Source: Chitinimonas koreensis (GTDB lineage: Bacteria; Pseudomonadota; Gammaproteobacteria; Burkholderiales; Chitinimonadaceae). Taken from it: 64,000 nt of DNA. Under the pieces are notes generated by a model. The model saw nothing but the letters and a program-made list of their open reading frames with translations, did not search any database and was not told the origin of the DNA. A program made the position numbers and the translations under genes. The stretch lies in NCBI RefSeq assembly GCF_014353015.1, contig NZ_CP060704.1, positions 3,807,001 through 3,871,000 on the forward strand, in the 5' to 3' direction. This document shows positions 33,499 to 42,026 of the stretch, in pieces (positions within the stretch are counted from its first letter, which is position 1; each line of letters begins with the position of its first letter).

Positions 33499-35817
33499 GT
33501 GCAGGACATTACCGGACCCCGCTTGCGCCGCCTGTTCGCGCTCGCCTTCGTGCTGCTCGCCGCGCTCCACGCAGCCGCGCAGCCGCTGGTGCTGCGCCAG
33601 GCGCGCTTCTGGCCCAGCCACTGCGACGCGCGGCAGGGGCAAGGCGACCTGGTCGCCCTGCCCGACCTGTGGTCCGCCCGCGGCGTGCAGGGCCCGGGCG
33701 CCAGCTGCTACCGGTTCGACTTCGCCCTGGAACAGGCGCCGGCCGGCAACTGGGCGCTCGAGCTGCGGCGCATCTCGCGCGACCATACCATCTGGCTCAA
33801 CGGCCACCTGCTCAGCAATCGCGGCTCGCCGCACAGCACCGCGCCGACCCGGCTCGGCTCGATGGCGCGGCTGGCCGAGATCCCGCCGGCGCTGTGGCGC
33901 GACGGCGACAACCGCATCGAACTCGAGGTCTCGACCGGCCAATGGCCGCGCGCCGGCCTGGCCGAGCCGCATGTCGGCCCCGACGAGGTGCTGCGGCCGC
34001 AGTTCGAGCTGCAGCGCTACTACGAGCGCTCGCTGCCGCAGGCGATCAACCTCACCACCGGCCTCTTGGCAGTGCTGACGCTGCTGATCTGGGCCTGGCG
34101 GCCGCGCGAGCGCGCGCTGGCCTACTTCAGCGTGCTGTTCCTGCTCGGCTCGGTACGCAACTGGTACTACTACGCCGATCTGCCGCTGGTCAGCGCCAGC
34201 TTCGGCAACTGGTTCTTCTATGCCGCCCAGGTCTGGACCGCCACCCTGCTGCTGCTGTTCTCGGCCGAGCTGTGCGGCCGCCGCAACCGCCGCCGCGACC
34301 TGGCCCTGGTCGCCGCCGCCAGCCTGCTGTGCACGCTGTCGGCCATGGTGGGCGACTCGGCCTGGCTGGAACGGCTGCGCGCCGTCACCTACCCGGTGCT
34401 GATCGCCACCCTGCCCACCACGCTGTGGTGGCTCTACCGCGGCGCGCGCGCCGCCGGCCCGCGGGTGTTCGCCGGCGTGATGGCCGGCCTCGCCGTGGTG
34501 CTGATCGGCGCGGCGCACGACTACCTGGTGGTCAACGACCTGCTCGGCCTCGAGGCCAACTACTGGCTACCGTTCTCGATCCCGCTGGTGCTGGCCGCCT
34601 TCGCCGTCTACCAGCTGCGCCGGATGGTGTCGGCGCTGGGCGAGGTCGAGGAGCTGGCCGACCTGCTCGAATACCGCGTGCGCGAGCGCACCCACGCGCT
34701 CGAACTGGCCAATACCGCCAAGACGCGCTTCCTCGCCTCGGCCAGCCACGACCTGCGCCAGCCGATGCACGCGATCAGCATCCTGGTCGCCACGCTGGAC
34801 CAGCGCATGCCGCGCATCGAGCTGGGCCACGTGGTCGACCAGCTCAAACACGGCGTGCAGGCGATGGAGGAATTGCTCAAGGGCATCCTCGACCTCTCGC
34901 GGCTCGACGCCGGCGGCGTGCACGCGCGGCCGACCGAATTCGCGCTCGGCCCGCTGCTCGATGCGATCGAGCGCTCCGAAGCGGCGCATGCGCGCGAGCG
35001 CGGCCTGGCGCTGCGGGTGCGGCCGAGCCGCGACTGGGTGCGCAGCGACCCGATCATGCTCGAGCGCATCCTGCGCAACCTGGTCGGCAACGCGCTGCGC
35101 TATACCGAGCGCGGCGGCGTGCTGGTCGGCTGCCGCCGCCGCGGCGAGCGCCTGCGCATCGAGATCTGGGACAGCGGCATCGGCATCGACGCCGAGCAGC
35201 TGCCGCGGGTGTTCGAGGAGTTCTACCAGGTCGGCAACGCCGCGCGCGACCGCAGCAAGGGGCTGGGGCTCGGCCTGTCGATCGTCGAGCAGTACGCGCG
35301 CCTGCTCGGCCACCGGATCGAAGTGCGCTCGCGCCCCGGGCGCGGCTCCTGCTTCGCGATCGAGGTACCGGGCGTCGAGGCGGCGCTGCCGGCGGCCGAG
35401 CGCGCGGTGCCGGGGCTGGCGGCGCTCAGCGGCGCCTTCGTGCTGGTGGTGGAGGACGATGCCGGCGTGCGCGAAGCCACCGCGCTGCTGCTGCGCAGCT
35501 GGGGCTGCCACGTCGAGGTGGCCGACGGCGCCGACGCCGCGGTCGAGGCGCTCGACCTCCACCTGCGCTGGCCCGACCTCCTGCTGGTCGACCACCGGCT
35601 CGGCGGCGAGACCAGCGGCCGCCAGGTGATCGAACTGCTGCGGCTGACCATCGGCGAGGCGGTGCCGGCGATCCTGGTCACCGGCGACGTCGCGCCCGAG
35701 GTGCTGCGCGAGCTGTCGGACAGCGGGCTGCCGGTGCTGCACAAGCCGATCAACGCGCTGCAGCTGCGCGGGGCGATGGCGGATGCGCTGGCGGTGGAGA
35801 CGATGCCGGCGGCTTGA
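33499..35817 (+). CDS. Hybrid sensor histidine kinase with 7TM sensor and C-terminal receiver
   Basis: The 772-aa protein begins with GTG (GAGGAT ribosome site). It has a signal peptide (LFALAFVLLAALHAAAQ), a periplasmic sensor domain to about residue 185, about seven membrane helices to 380, a HisKA domain with H417 in ASASHDLRQPMHAIS, and an HATPase with N box LVGNALRYTERG, DSGIGI and KGLGLGLSIVEQY. The C-terminal receiver (from about 650) has acidic pocket VVEDDAG and phosphoacceptor D698 in LLLVDHRLG. This resembles 7TMR-DISM kinases. The signal sensed is unknown. It converges on a NarL-type regulator gene. Confidence 0.9.
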   Translation: MQDITGPRLRRLFALAFVLLAALHAAAQPLVLRQARFWPSHCDARQGQGDLVALPDLWSARGVQGPGASCYRFDFALEQAPAGNWALELRRISRDHTIWLNGHLLSNRGSPHSTAPTRLGSMARLAEIPPALWRDGDNRIELEVSTGQWPRAGLAEPHVGPDEVLRPQFELQRYYERSLPQAINLTTGLLAVLTLLIWAWRPRERALAYFSVLFLLGSVRNWYYYADLPLVSASFGNWFFYAAQVWTATLLLLFSAELCGRRNRRRDLALVAAASLLCTLSAMVGDSAWLERLRAVTYPVLIATLPTTLWWLYRGARAAGPRVFAGVMAGLAVVLIGAAHDYLVVNDLLGLEANYWLPFSIPLVLAAFAVYQLRRMVSALGEVEELADLLEYRVRERTHALELANTAKTRFLASASHDLRQPMHAISILVATLDQRMPRIELGHVVDQLKHGVQAMEELLKGILDLSRLDAGGVHARPTEFALGPLLDAIERSEAAHARERGLALRVRPSRDWVRSDPIMLERILRNLVGNALRYTERGGVLVGCRRRGERLRIEIWDSGIGIDAEQLPRVFEEFYQVGNAARDRSKGLGLGLSIVEQYARLLGHRIEVRSRPGRGSCFAIEVPGVEAALPAAERAVPGLAALSGAFVLVVEDDAGVREATALLLRSWGCHVEVADGADAAVEALDLHLRWPDLLLVDHRLGGETSGRQVIELLRLTIGEAVPAILVTGDVAPEVLRELSDSGLPVLHKPINALQLRGAMADALAVETMPAA

Positions 35818-35903
35818 GCGGCTGCCCCGATCTCCCCCGAAGGCTGTGCGCACTCCAGCTCCACGAAATGCGACGGATCGGCGAACCCGCATGCAGGCTT
35901 TCG

Positions 35904-35970
35904 CAGGTCGGGCTTTACGCCCGACAGCGCCGCCGATGAAGATCGCTGTCGGGCATAAAGCCCGACCTAC
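35904..35970. repeat. REP pair, family A
   Basis: Inverted pair CAGGTCGGGCTTTACGCCCG and CTGTCGGGCATAAAGCCCGA with terminal CTAC, spaced about 17 bp. It lies between the convergent kinase and regulator genes, where it may also act as a bidirectional transcript end. Confidence 0.8.
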
Positions 35971-36063
35971 CCTGCGCGTCTGATCGGTCGACGCCAATAC
36001 CAGGCGATCATTCGGCGGGTGCATGGGCAACGAGAATGCCCGGGAAGGCCGGCAGACCGCGCC

Positions 36064-36702
36064 TCAGGCCTCGAACCGCAGCCCCAGCCGGCTCGCCGCG
36101 ATCACCGCCTGGGTGCGGGTGGTGACGTTGAGCACGCGCAGGATCGCGCTGATATGGCTCTTCACCGTGGCCGGCGAGATGTCGAGTTCGCGGCAGATCT
36201 GCTTGTTCGACATGCCCTTGAGCACCCGGTGCAGCACCTCGGTCTGGCGCGGCGACAGGCCGAGCTCGCCCGGCTTGCCGCTGCGCAGCGGCGCCGCCAC
36301 GGGGCCCAGCGCCAGCGCCTCGCACGGCAGGTAGATGCCGCCGGCCAGGATCAGCCGCAGCGCGGCGATCATCACGTCGCTCGAAGCGCTCTTGGGCACG
36401 AAGCCCATCGCGCCGTCGTTGATCGCCGCCAGGATCACCTCGGGCTCGTCGTGGCCCGACACCACCACCACCGGCAGCGCCGGATGACGCGCGCGCAGTT
36501 CGCGCAGCACTGCGCTGCCCGATTCGCCGCCGAGCTCCAGGTCGAGCAGCAGGAGGTCGGGCCGCATGCCCTCGTCCAGCAGCGTGTGCGCCTGCTCGGC
36601 CTGGCCCACGCCGACGATGGCCGCCTGCGGGTCGAGCTTGTGCAGGAGGCTGACCATGCCCTCGCGGAACAGCGTGTGATCGTCGACCAGCAGGATCTTC
36701 AC
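36064..36702 (-). CDS. NarL/FixJ-family response regulator
   Basis: The 212-aa product has a receiver domain (MKILLVDDHTLFREGMVSLL, phosphoacceptor D54 in LLLLDLELGG, T/S position VVSGHDE, K in VPKSASSD) and a LuxR-type HTH (LSPRQTEVLHRVLKGMSNKQ, then ISPATVKSHISAILRVLNV). A GTG start at 36702 fits the receiver N-terminus. It is 13 bp downstream of a PHA-system gene and faces the hybrid kinase, its likely partner by position. Regulation of storage-lipid genes is a possible role, inferred only from the neighbours. Confidence 0.9.
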   Translation of the reverse strand: MKILLVDDHTLFREGMVSLLHKLDPQAAIVGVGQAEQAHTLLDEGMRPDLLLLDLELGGESGSAVLRELRARHPALPVVVVSGHDEPEVILAAINDGAMGFVPKSASSDVMIAALRLILAGGIYLPCEALALGPVAAPLRSGKPGELGLSPRQTEVLHRVLKGMSNKQICRELDISPATVKSHISAILRVLNVTTRTQAVIAASRLGLRFEA

Positions 36703-36715
36703 GGGCGGCGCCGGC

Positions 36716-36988
36716 TCAGCCGAAATGCTGCCGAAGGAAGGCGCGCACCTCGGTTTCGATGCGCGGCTTGAGCGCCGACAGCAGGAACCCCAGCCTGGCT
36801 TCCACCACCACCTCGGTCGCCGCCACCGTGAGCTGGCCGCTGACGCCGGGCCGCTGGAAATTGAGCACGTCATCGTCCCACGCGTACTCCATGCCGAACT
36901 CCTGCTTCATCTGCCGCGCCACCTGCTCGGCCAGGTCGCGGGCCTGCTCGAGGGGCTTGTCGTGCGGATACTGGATGCGAAGGGACAT
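36716..36988 (-). CDS. Polyhydroxyalkanoic acid system protein
   Basis: This 90-aa protein (MSLRIQYPHDKPLEQARDLA...) matches the small polyhydroxyalkanoic acid system family (PHA_gran_rgn) that is found beside PHA synthesis or phasin genes. It has a helix with EQVARQMKQEFGMEYAWDDD, two strands (LNFQRPGVSGQLTVAATEVV) and a C-terminal helix ending VRAFLRQHFG. No signal peptide. The ATG has GAGGAGAACCCGAC upstream. Location at or regulation of PHA granules is the family expectation; the exact role is unknown. Confidence 0.85.
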   Translation of the reverse strand: MSLRIQYPHDKPLEQARDLAEQVARQMKQEFGMEYAWDDDVLNFQRPGVSGQLTVAATEVVVEARLGFLLSALKPRIETEVRAFLRQHFG

Positions 36989-37161
36989 GTCGGGTTCTCC
37001 TCGGGAAATGGAATGGATCACGGCGTTTGGATACCGCTGCGCCGGGCGGTGTTCCAATTCTAATGGACGGCCGGCCCGCATCGAAGCCAGGTTCGGCGGC
37101 AGGCAGTATCGGCCGGGCGCCGGGCAGGCACATCAGCCAGATGACCGGCCCGAAAGGCTGA

Positions 37162-37836
37162 TTACTGCGCGACGGGCGCGAACGGCTGCGGATCGCCGGC
37201 CAGGATGCGTTCGAGGATCGTGCTCTCGCGCCGGCGGATGGTGGCGAGGAAGTGGTCGGCGCCGCCCATGTGCAGGAAGGCCGCCACCCCGCGCTCGAGA
37301 AAATCCTGCAGCTCGCCCAGGCCGGCCAGGTGGGCCGGGCCGTGCGCCAGCTTCAGCGCCATCTGCACCAGCGGCTTGCGCACCACCACGTCGAGCTCGT
37401 GGCCGAGCCGGTCGACCAGCTCGATCTGCTCGCGCCGTTCCGCCGCGTTGCCGCAGCGGCGATAGGCCTCGGCATAGCTGTCGGCGTCGATCCCGGTCAC
37501 GCCCATGCGCTCGAACAGCATCTCGGCCAGCTCGGCGTCGAGCCGGTGGCTGAGCCGGTTCAGGTGCAGCGCGCGCTCGATCGCGTTCATCGCACGCTCG
37601 GGCAGCAGCCGGCGCATCTTGCCGACCACGCGCTCGCCGTCACGGTCGCGCTGGGAGAAATCGCGCGGGCCGTACAGGTCGGTCAGGAAGAATTCGGTCG
37701 CCTGGGCATAGCGCGGATCGTTCGAAAGATCGGCATAAGTGGCCGCCAGGCGCTCGGCCTGCCAGCACGCCAGCAGGTAGCGCTCGCGCGAAAGGCCGCC
37801 GGTATCGGTCGGAGAGTCGGGAGTAAGGGACGTCAT
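37162..37836 (-). CDS. FFLEELY-motif type protein
   Basis: The 224-aa helical protein has the block ATEFFLTDLYGPRDFSQRD that defines proteins called FFLEELY-motif proteins (here FFLTDLY), preceded by CWQAERLAATYADLSNDPRY. No signal peptide or membrane segment, and no catalytic motif is obvious. Function is unknown. Two starts are possible; MTSLTPDSPTDTGG at 37836 is used, while one at 37878 would add MRRCRIFANSLFAT. It is between the PHA-system gene and the phasin, so a link with lipid or PHA storage is possible but unproven. Confidence 0.75.
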   Translation of the reverse strand: MTSLTPDSPTDTGGLSRERYLLACWQAERLAATYADLSNDPRYAQATEFFLTDLYGPRDFSQRDRDGERVVGKMRRLLPERAMNAIERALHLNRLSHRLDAELAEMLFERMGVTGIDADSYAEAYRRCGNAAERREQIELVDRLGHELDVVVRKPLVQMALKLAHGPAHLAGLGELQDFLERGVAAFLHMGGADHFLATIRRRESTILERILAGDPQPFAPVAQ

Positions 37837-38195
37837 TGTGGCAAAAAGGGAATTGGCAAAAATCCGACAGCGTCGCATCGGCGCATCAGTTCAAAGCCCG
37901 GCGCCAGCGGGATTTGAGCGGTCGGAAGCACAAAATCGCGACGTTGCAATACTGCAACAGTGTGTTTTCCGCACCCAGGCCGTCGAAAAAATACTCAAGA
38001 AAAACTGGCACTTAGCGCAACTTGTCCTGAATAATGCGAACCAAGGACGACGTATGCATCGCCGAATTATGACCCCAACTCGATGGGAAGAGCCGCCGAC
38101 GAGCGGCACGCGGGAGAAACCGAATCACCGTCGGCCGCAGCGCGGGCGACATGCCGAACACACCGCAATTCAACTTTGTCTAACAGGAGCCCACC
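37837..38195. other. Phasin upstream region with a TGCAA palindrome
   Basis: No gene was found. An interrupted palindrome GTTGCA-ATAC-TGCAAC lies at 37943-37958 in an AT-rich stretch about 240 bp before the phasin start and 110 bp before the divergent FFLEELY gene. PHA repressors (PhaR) bind TGC/GCA-rich dyads, so this is a candidate operator. AACAGGAGCCCACC precedes the phasin ATG. Confidence 0.45.
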
Positions 38196-38657
38196 ATGGC
38201 CAAGTCGCTGAAGAAAGCATCGGAAGAAAAGCAGTACGCCCACGTCATCCTCGAATCCGCCAACCAGATCTGGCTGGCCGGCCTCGGCGCCTTCGCCAAG
38301 GCCCAGGGCGAAGGCACCAAGATTTTCGACGGTCTGGTCGAAACCGGTAAGCAAGTCGAGGAAAAGAGCCGCAAGTCGGCCGAGGAGAAAGTCGTGGCAG
38401 TCACCAGCAAGGCAACCGAGACCTGGGACAAGCTGGAACAAGTGTTCCAGGACCGCGTGGCCCGCGCCCTGAACGCGCTGGGCGTGCCCAGCAACAAGGA
38501 TCTGGCCGATCTGAACAAGCGCATCGACGAGCTGAACAAGAGCGTCAACGAGCTGCTGAAGAAGCAGGCCGCCAAGCCGGCCGCCAAGGCCGAGGAAGCC
38601 AAGGTCGAAGCCAAGGCCGAGCCGAAGGCTGAAGCCAAGCCCGCCGCCAAGGCCTGA
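38196..38657 (+). CDS. Phasin, PHA granule surface protein
   Basis: Phasins coat polyhydroxyalkanoate granules and control their size. This 153-aa protein has the phasin core (YAHVILESANQIWLAGLGAF, AKAQGEGTKIFDGLVETGKQ) followed by helices with WDKLEQVFQDRVARALNALG and a coiled-coil (LNKRIDELNKSVNELLKKQ). The last 30 residues are a Lys/Ala/Glu/Pro tail (AKPAAKAEEAKVEAKAEPKA), similar to PhaF-like DNA-binding tails. AACAGGAG ribosome site. A GC hairpin follows. Confidence 0.92.
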   Translation: MAKSLKKASEEKQYAHVILESANQIWLAGLGAFAKAQGEGTKIFDGLVETGKQVEEKSRKSAEEKVVAVTSKATETWDKLEQVFQDRVARALNALGVPSNKDLADLNKRIDELNKSVNELLKKQAAKPAAKAEEAKVEAKAEPKAEAKPAAKA

Positions 38658-38720
38658 TCGACGGCACGTTCGACCGCCGCGGCCGGCCCGGTCATCCGGG
38701 CCTGGCCGCGGGTCGGGCCC

Positions 38721-38752
38721 GACGGGGCGGTGCGTTCATCGCCCGCCCCGTC
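38721..38752 (+). terminator. GC hairpin downstream of the phasin gene
   Basis: Perfect 10-bp stem GACGGGGCGG / CCGCCCCGTC with an 11-12 nt loop, 63 bp after the phasin stop. It lacks a clear T run (GTCGTTCGG follows), so termination is probable but not certain. Confidence 0.5.
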
Positions 38753-38986
38753 GTCGTTCGGCCCGTCCGGCCGGTGGATCTCCAGCCGGAGAACCGGCGA
38801 CGGGCAGCGCGGTCACGAATTGAGTGACCTGCGCACAGGCAGCCGCGCCGCCATGCCGCCGGCGGACACCGCCCGCGCGTTTGCCTTGCGACCGGTTTCG
38901 GTGGATATTCGCGCCCGCCGCGCGGATCGCCGCCCAGCTTCTTCCCCTCAAACCAGGCTGGCCCAGCCTCTCGGAAAACTTCCGCC

Positions 38987-40216
38987 ATGTCGTCACCCAA
39001 ACGTCCGCACATCGGTCTGAACCTCGCCGCCGGCGGCCCGCTGGGCGCGATCTACGAGGTCGGCGCCCTGTGCGCGCTGGCCGAAGCCATCGAAGGCCTC
39101 GATTTCACCAAGCTCGACGTCTATGTCGGCGTCAGCGCCGGCGGCTTCATCTCGGCCGCGCTGGCCAACGGCATCGCGCCGCGCGAGATGTACCGCATCT
39201 TCATCACCAACGATTCGCGCTCGATCCCGTTCGAGCCCGACCAGTTCCTGCGCCCGGCCTACCGCGAATACTTCCGCCGCGCGATGGCCATCCCCGAACT
39301 GCTGGTCGAGGCGTTCTGGGAATTCATCACCCATCCGCGCGAAGTCGGCCTGACCGGCGCCTTCATGCAGCTGTCGCACGCGATTCCGACCGGGCTGTTC
39401 GACAACAGCGAGATCGACCGCTTCCTGACCCGCGTGTTCACCAGCGGCGGCCGCAGCAACGACTTCCGCTCGCTCGGCACCAAGCTCTACATCGTCGCCA
39501 CCGACCTCGACACCGGCCGCTCGGTCAAATTCGGCGGCCGCAACCACGACCACGTGCCGATCTCCAAGGCGGTGCAGGCCTCGGCCGCGCTGCCCGGCCT
39601 GTTCCCGCCGGTCGAGATCGACGGCGACCATTACGTCGACGGCGCGCTCAAGAAGACGCTGCACACCTCGATCAGCCTCGACGAGGAAGCCGACCTGGTG
39701 ATCTGCGTCAATCCGATCGTACCGTTCGATGCGCGACTGGCGCCGCACGGCCACCCGAACAACCGCGACCGGCTGATCCGCGGCGGCCTGCCGGTGGTGC
39801 TGTCGCAGACCTTCCGCTCGATCATCCACTCGCGCATGCGCGTCGGCATGCAGCGCTACGCCAATACCTACCAGGGCGCCGACGTGGTGCTGTTCGAGCC
39901 GAGCCACGGCGACGAGGAGATCTTCTTCTCCAACGTGTTCAGCTATGCCGACCGCGAGAACATGTGCGAGCACGCCTACCAGCACACCCGCGAGGATCTG
40001 CGCCGCCGCGCCGACGAACTCGGCCCGATCCTGGCCCGCCATGGCTTGGCGCTCGATCACGCGGCGCTCGAGGAAGACCGCTGGCTGTCGCGCAAGGCCC
40101 ACGCGCGCTACTGGCAGCGCTTCGACGACAAGCCGCAGCCCGAATCCTCGATCGACAAGCTCTACTTCACGCTCGACCAGCTCGACCACTACCTGCACGC
40201 CGAACAGGAACACTGA
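38987..40216 (+). CDS. Patatin-like phospholipase
   Basis: This 409-aa protein is a patatin-fold acyl hydrolase. Visible features are the oxyanion loop LAAGGPLGA, the nucleophile elbow GVSAG with Ser50, and the catalytic Asp218 in YVDGALK, completing the Ser-Asp dyad. It has no signal peptide, so a cytoplasmic role on membrane or storage lipid is likely. The C-terminal 130 residues extend beyond the patatin core (KAHARYWQRFDDKPQPESSI). It follows the phasin gene and ends at a strong bidirectional terminator. Confidence 0.9.
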   Translation: MSSPKRPHIGLNLAAGGPLGAIYEVGALCALAEAIEGLDFTKLDVYVGVSAGGFISAALANGIAPREMYRIFITNDSRSIPFEPDQFLRPAYREYFRRAMAIPELLVEAFWEFITHPREVGLTGAFMQLSHAIPTGLFDNSEIDRFLTRVFTSGGRSNDFRSLGTKLYIVATDLDTGRSVKFGGRNHDHVPISKAVQASAALPGLFPPVEIDGDHYVDGALKKTLHTSISLDEEADLVICVNPIVPFDARLAPHGHPNNRDRLIRGGLPVVLSQTFRSIIHSRMRVGMQRYANTYQGADVVLFEPSHGDEEIFFSNVFSYADRENMCEHAYQHTREDLRRRADELGPILARHGLALDHAALEEDRWLSRKAHARYWQRFDDKPQPESSIDKLYFTLDQLDHYLHAEQEH

Positions 40217-40251
40217 GCCGCAAGCAGCGGGCACGACACGCAGATCCCATG

Positions 40252-40279
40252 AAAAAAGCCGGCAGATGCCGGCTTTTTT
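40252..40279. terminator. Bidirectional intrinsic terminator
   Basis: AAAAAAGCCGGC-AGAT-GCCGGCTTTTTT is a perfect hairpin with an A run on one side and a T run on the other. It sits between the convergent patatin and GntR genes and can serve both. Confidence 0.95.
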
Positions 40280-40309
40280 CATGGCGGACCCGCAGCGGCC
40301 CGGGAGGAC

Positions 40310-40942
40310 TCAATCCTCGAAGTGCGCCTCGACGAAGCGCACATAGGCTGCATGCAGCGCCTCCATGTGCGTGGTCAGCGAGTCGATGTCGCGCGCCTTC
40401 ACGGCCTGCAGATAGGTCTGCCGCGACGGCGCGTCGGACGGGCGGCTGCCGCTGATGCGCACCACCTCGGCGTAGTAGCGCGTGGCGCGCTTGAGGTTGG
40501 TCTGGATCATCTCGAGCAGCAGCGGCCGGTTGGCCTTGGCCAGCAGCACCGCGTAATACTCGTTTAGCCGCTCCATGAAGAAGGTCGCGTCGTGGCCGCG
40601 CGGCGATTCGAGATCCTCGGTCAGCGCCTCGAGCTTGGCGATCTGCTCCTCGTCGATATCGGGCAGCGCGATGCGGAAAGCCAGCGATTCGAGCGCGTTG
40701 CGGATATCGGCGATGTCGGCCGCCTCGCCCTTGCGCATGCGCGCGACGATGGCGCCACGATAGGCGAAATACTCGACCAGGCCCTCGACCTGCAGACGTT
40801 GCAAGGCTTCGCGCAAGGGGATCGGGCTCACGCCGTAGCGGTTGGCCAGCTCGACCTGCTTGAGCTGTTCGCCGGCTTCGAGCGTGCCGTTGTAGATATC
40901 CTCACGGATCGCCTGGACGATCTTTTCAACCAGTGTGCTCAT
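40310..40942 (-). CDS. GntR-family (FadR/FCD) transcriptional regulator
   Basis: The 210-aa protein has an N-terminal winged helix (IYNGTLEAGEQLKQVELANR, YGVSPIPLREALQRLQVEG, YFAYRGAIVARM) and a C-terminal all-helical FCD ligand-binding domain (ADIRNALESLAFRIALPD, FFMERLNEYYAVLLAKANRP, HMEALHAAYVRFVEAHFED). FCD regulators respond to small acids. The target is not evident; the adjacent long intergenic region may contain its own promoter. Confidence 0.9.
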   Translation of the reverse strand: MSTLVEKIVQAIREDIYNGTLEAGEQLKQVELANRYGVSPIPLREALQRLQVEGLVEYFAYRGAIVARMRKGEAADIADIRNALESLAFRIALPDIDEEQIAKLEALTEDLESPRGHDATFFMERLNEYYAVLLAKANRPLLLEMIQTNLKRATRYYAEVVRISGSRPSDAPSRQTYLQAVKARDIDSLTTHMEALHAAYVRFVEAHFED

Positions 40943-41627
40943 CGCATTGAGAGGCCGGACGGCCCACTATATTAAAAATTGATTAAGCGGCAAGTCTAAC
41001 AAACTCGCCAGTATTTCTACCGGTACAGTCGTTCCTAATTTTTCCGGATACGACCAGGTAGTCGAAAGCAGTACAGCTCGATGCGGGCCGACATGCCCGC
41101 GGGATGGGCTACGCCATGGATCGCCGGCCGCCTGGCGGGTTCCCGCTGCACGGGGCCCCGGCGGCTCGGAAGATCATGCGCCGATGGATTATATATATGC
41201 AAAAGCTTTATGCGGAATGCAAGCCTGCACGCCGCCGGCATGTCGCCCTGACCCGGCCGGCATGATGCCGCCACTGCAGGAAGCGGACCGGCCCACCCGG
41301 CGCGGGGAAAGACAAAACCATGTACACGTATGATACAAGTTGCTCCCCCAAATGGGTTAAGCTTCAATATATAATCTTCTGTCCATGACAGTACGCTAGT
41401 CGCAAGCCGTAGCTTGCGTTGCCGATCGCAAGATGCCTCGCGCAGGCGGCACAAGCCAAGTAATATTGCGTTCCGCCTAGAGGAATTTCCTTGATTTATG
41501 CTATGTGCATGAACTAGAACGAAATAGCGGCGTCAAAACAACAAGAGCCGGCCACGCGAGATGCTGATCGACAGCGCGCAGATGGTCGCCGTTAAGACGA
41601 TGACAGGTACACCTGCGGGAATAAGCC
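40943..41627. other. 685-bp intergenic region without a recognised gene
   Basis: AT-rich relative to its surroundings, with a likely promoter for the GntR gene at the left (TATTAAAAATTGATTAAGCG near 40971-40990). A 139-codon minus-strand frame (41035-41454) lacks protein-like composition and family resemblance. The right-hand part leads into the HTH gene with GCGGGAATAAGCC before the ATG. No repeat, RNA gene or terminator was recognised. Confidence 0.5.
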
Positions 41628-41933
41628 ATGAAACTATTCGAGAAAGTGTTCAATCCGCGCGATATCCGCCGCAAGCTTGGCATGAACCAGCAAGAGTTCT
41701 GGACCAAGATCGGCGTCACCCAGAGCGGTGGCTCGCGCTACGAAAGCGGTCGCAACATGCCCAAGCCGGTGCGCGAGCTGTTGCGCCTGGTGCACGTCGA
41801 GCAGGTCGACCTGACCCGTGTCTGCCGCGAGGATTTCGAGATCATCGAATACCTCAAGGAAAACCACCCGGACCTCTACAAGAGTCTGCAGAAAGCGGTC
41901 AAGAACAAGGCCGAATCCGAAACCGGCGCCTGA
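41628..41933 (+). CDS. Small helix-turn-helix (XRE-like) protein
   Basis: The 101-aa product has an XRE-like HTH from about residue 10 (PRDIRRKLGMNQQEFWTKIG, VTQSGGSRYESGRNMPKPVR) and a short helical C-terminus ending KNKAESETGA. It could be a stand-alone transcriptional regulator. No partner toxin or restriction gene is adjacent. A GC-rich imperfect hairpin follows the stop (41950-41984). Confidence 0.85.
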   Translation: MKLFEKVFNPRDIRRKLGMNQQEFWTKIGVTQSGGSRYESGRNMPKPVRELLRLVHVEQVDLTRVCREDFEIIEYLKENHPDLYKSLQKAVKNKAESETGA

Positions 41934-42026
41934 TCGCCGGCCGGATTCCGCCGCAGGTGCGCCGTGGGGGTGCGCCTGCGGCCCACCGTCCGCCCCGCCG
42001 TGCGATCCGCGGCGCGGCGGTACGCG

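Noticed and set aside
41035..41454. 139-codon minus-strand frame in the GntR-XRE gap
   Set aside because: Composition is not protein-like (Arg/Pro/Cys-rich), no ribosome site was seen, and no family resemblance.
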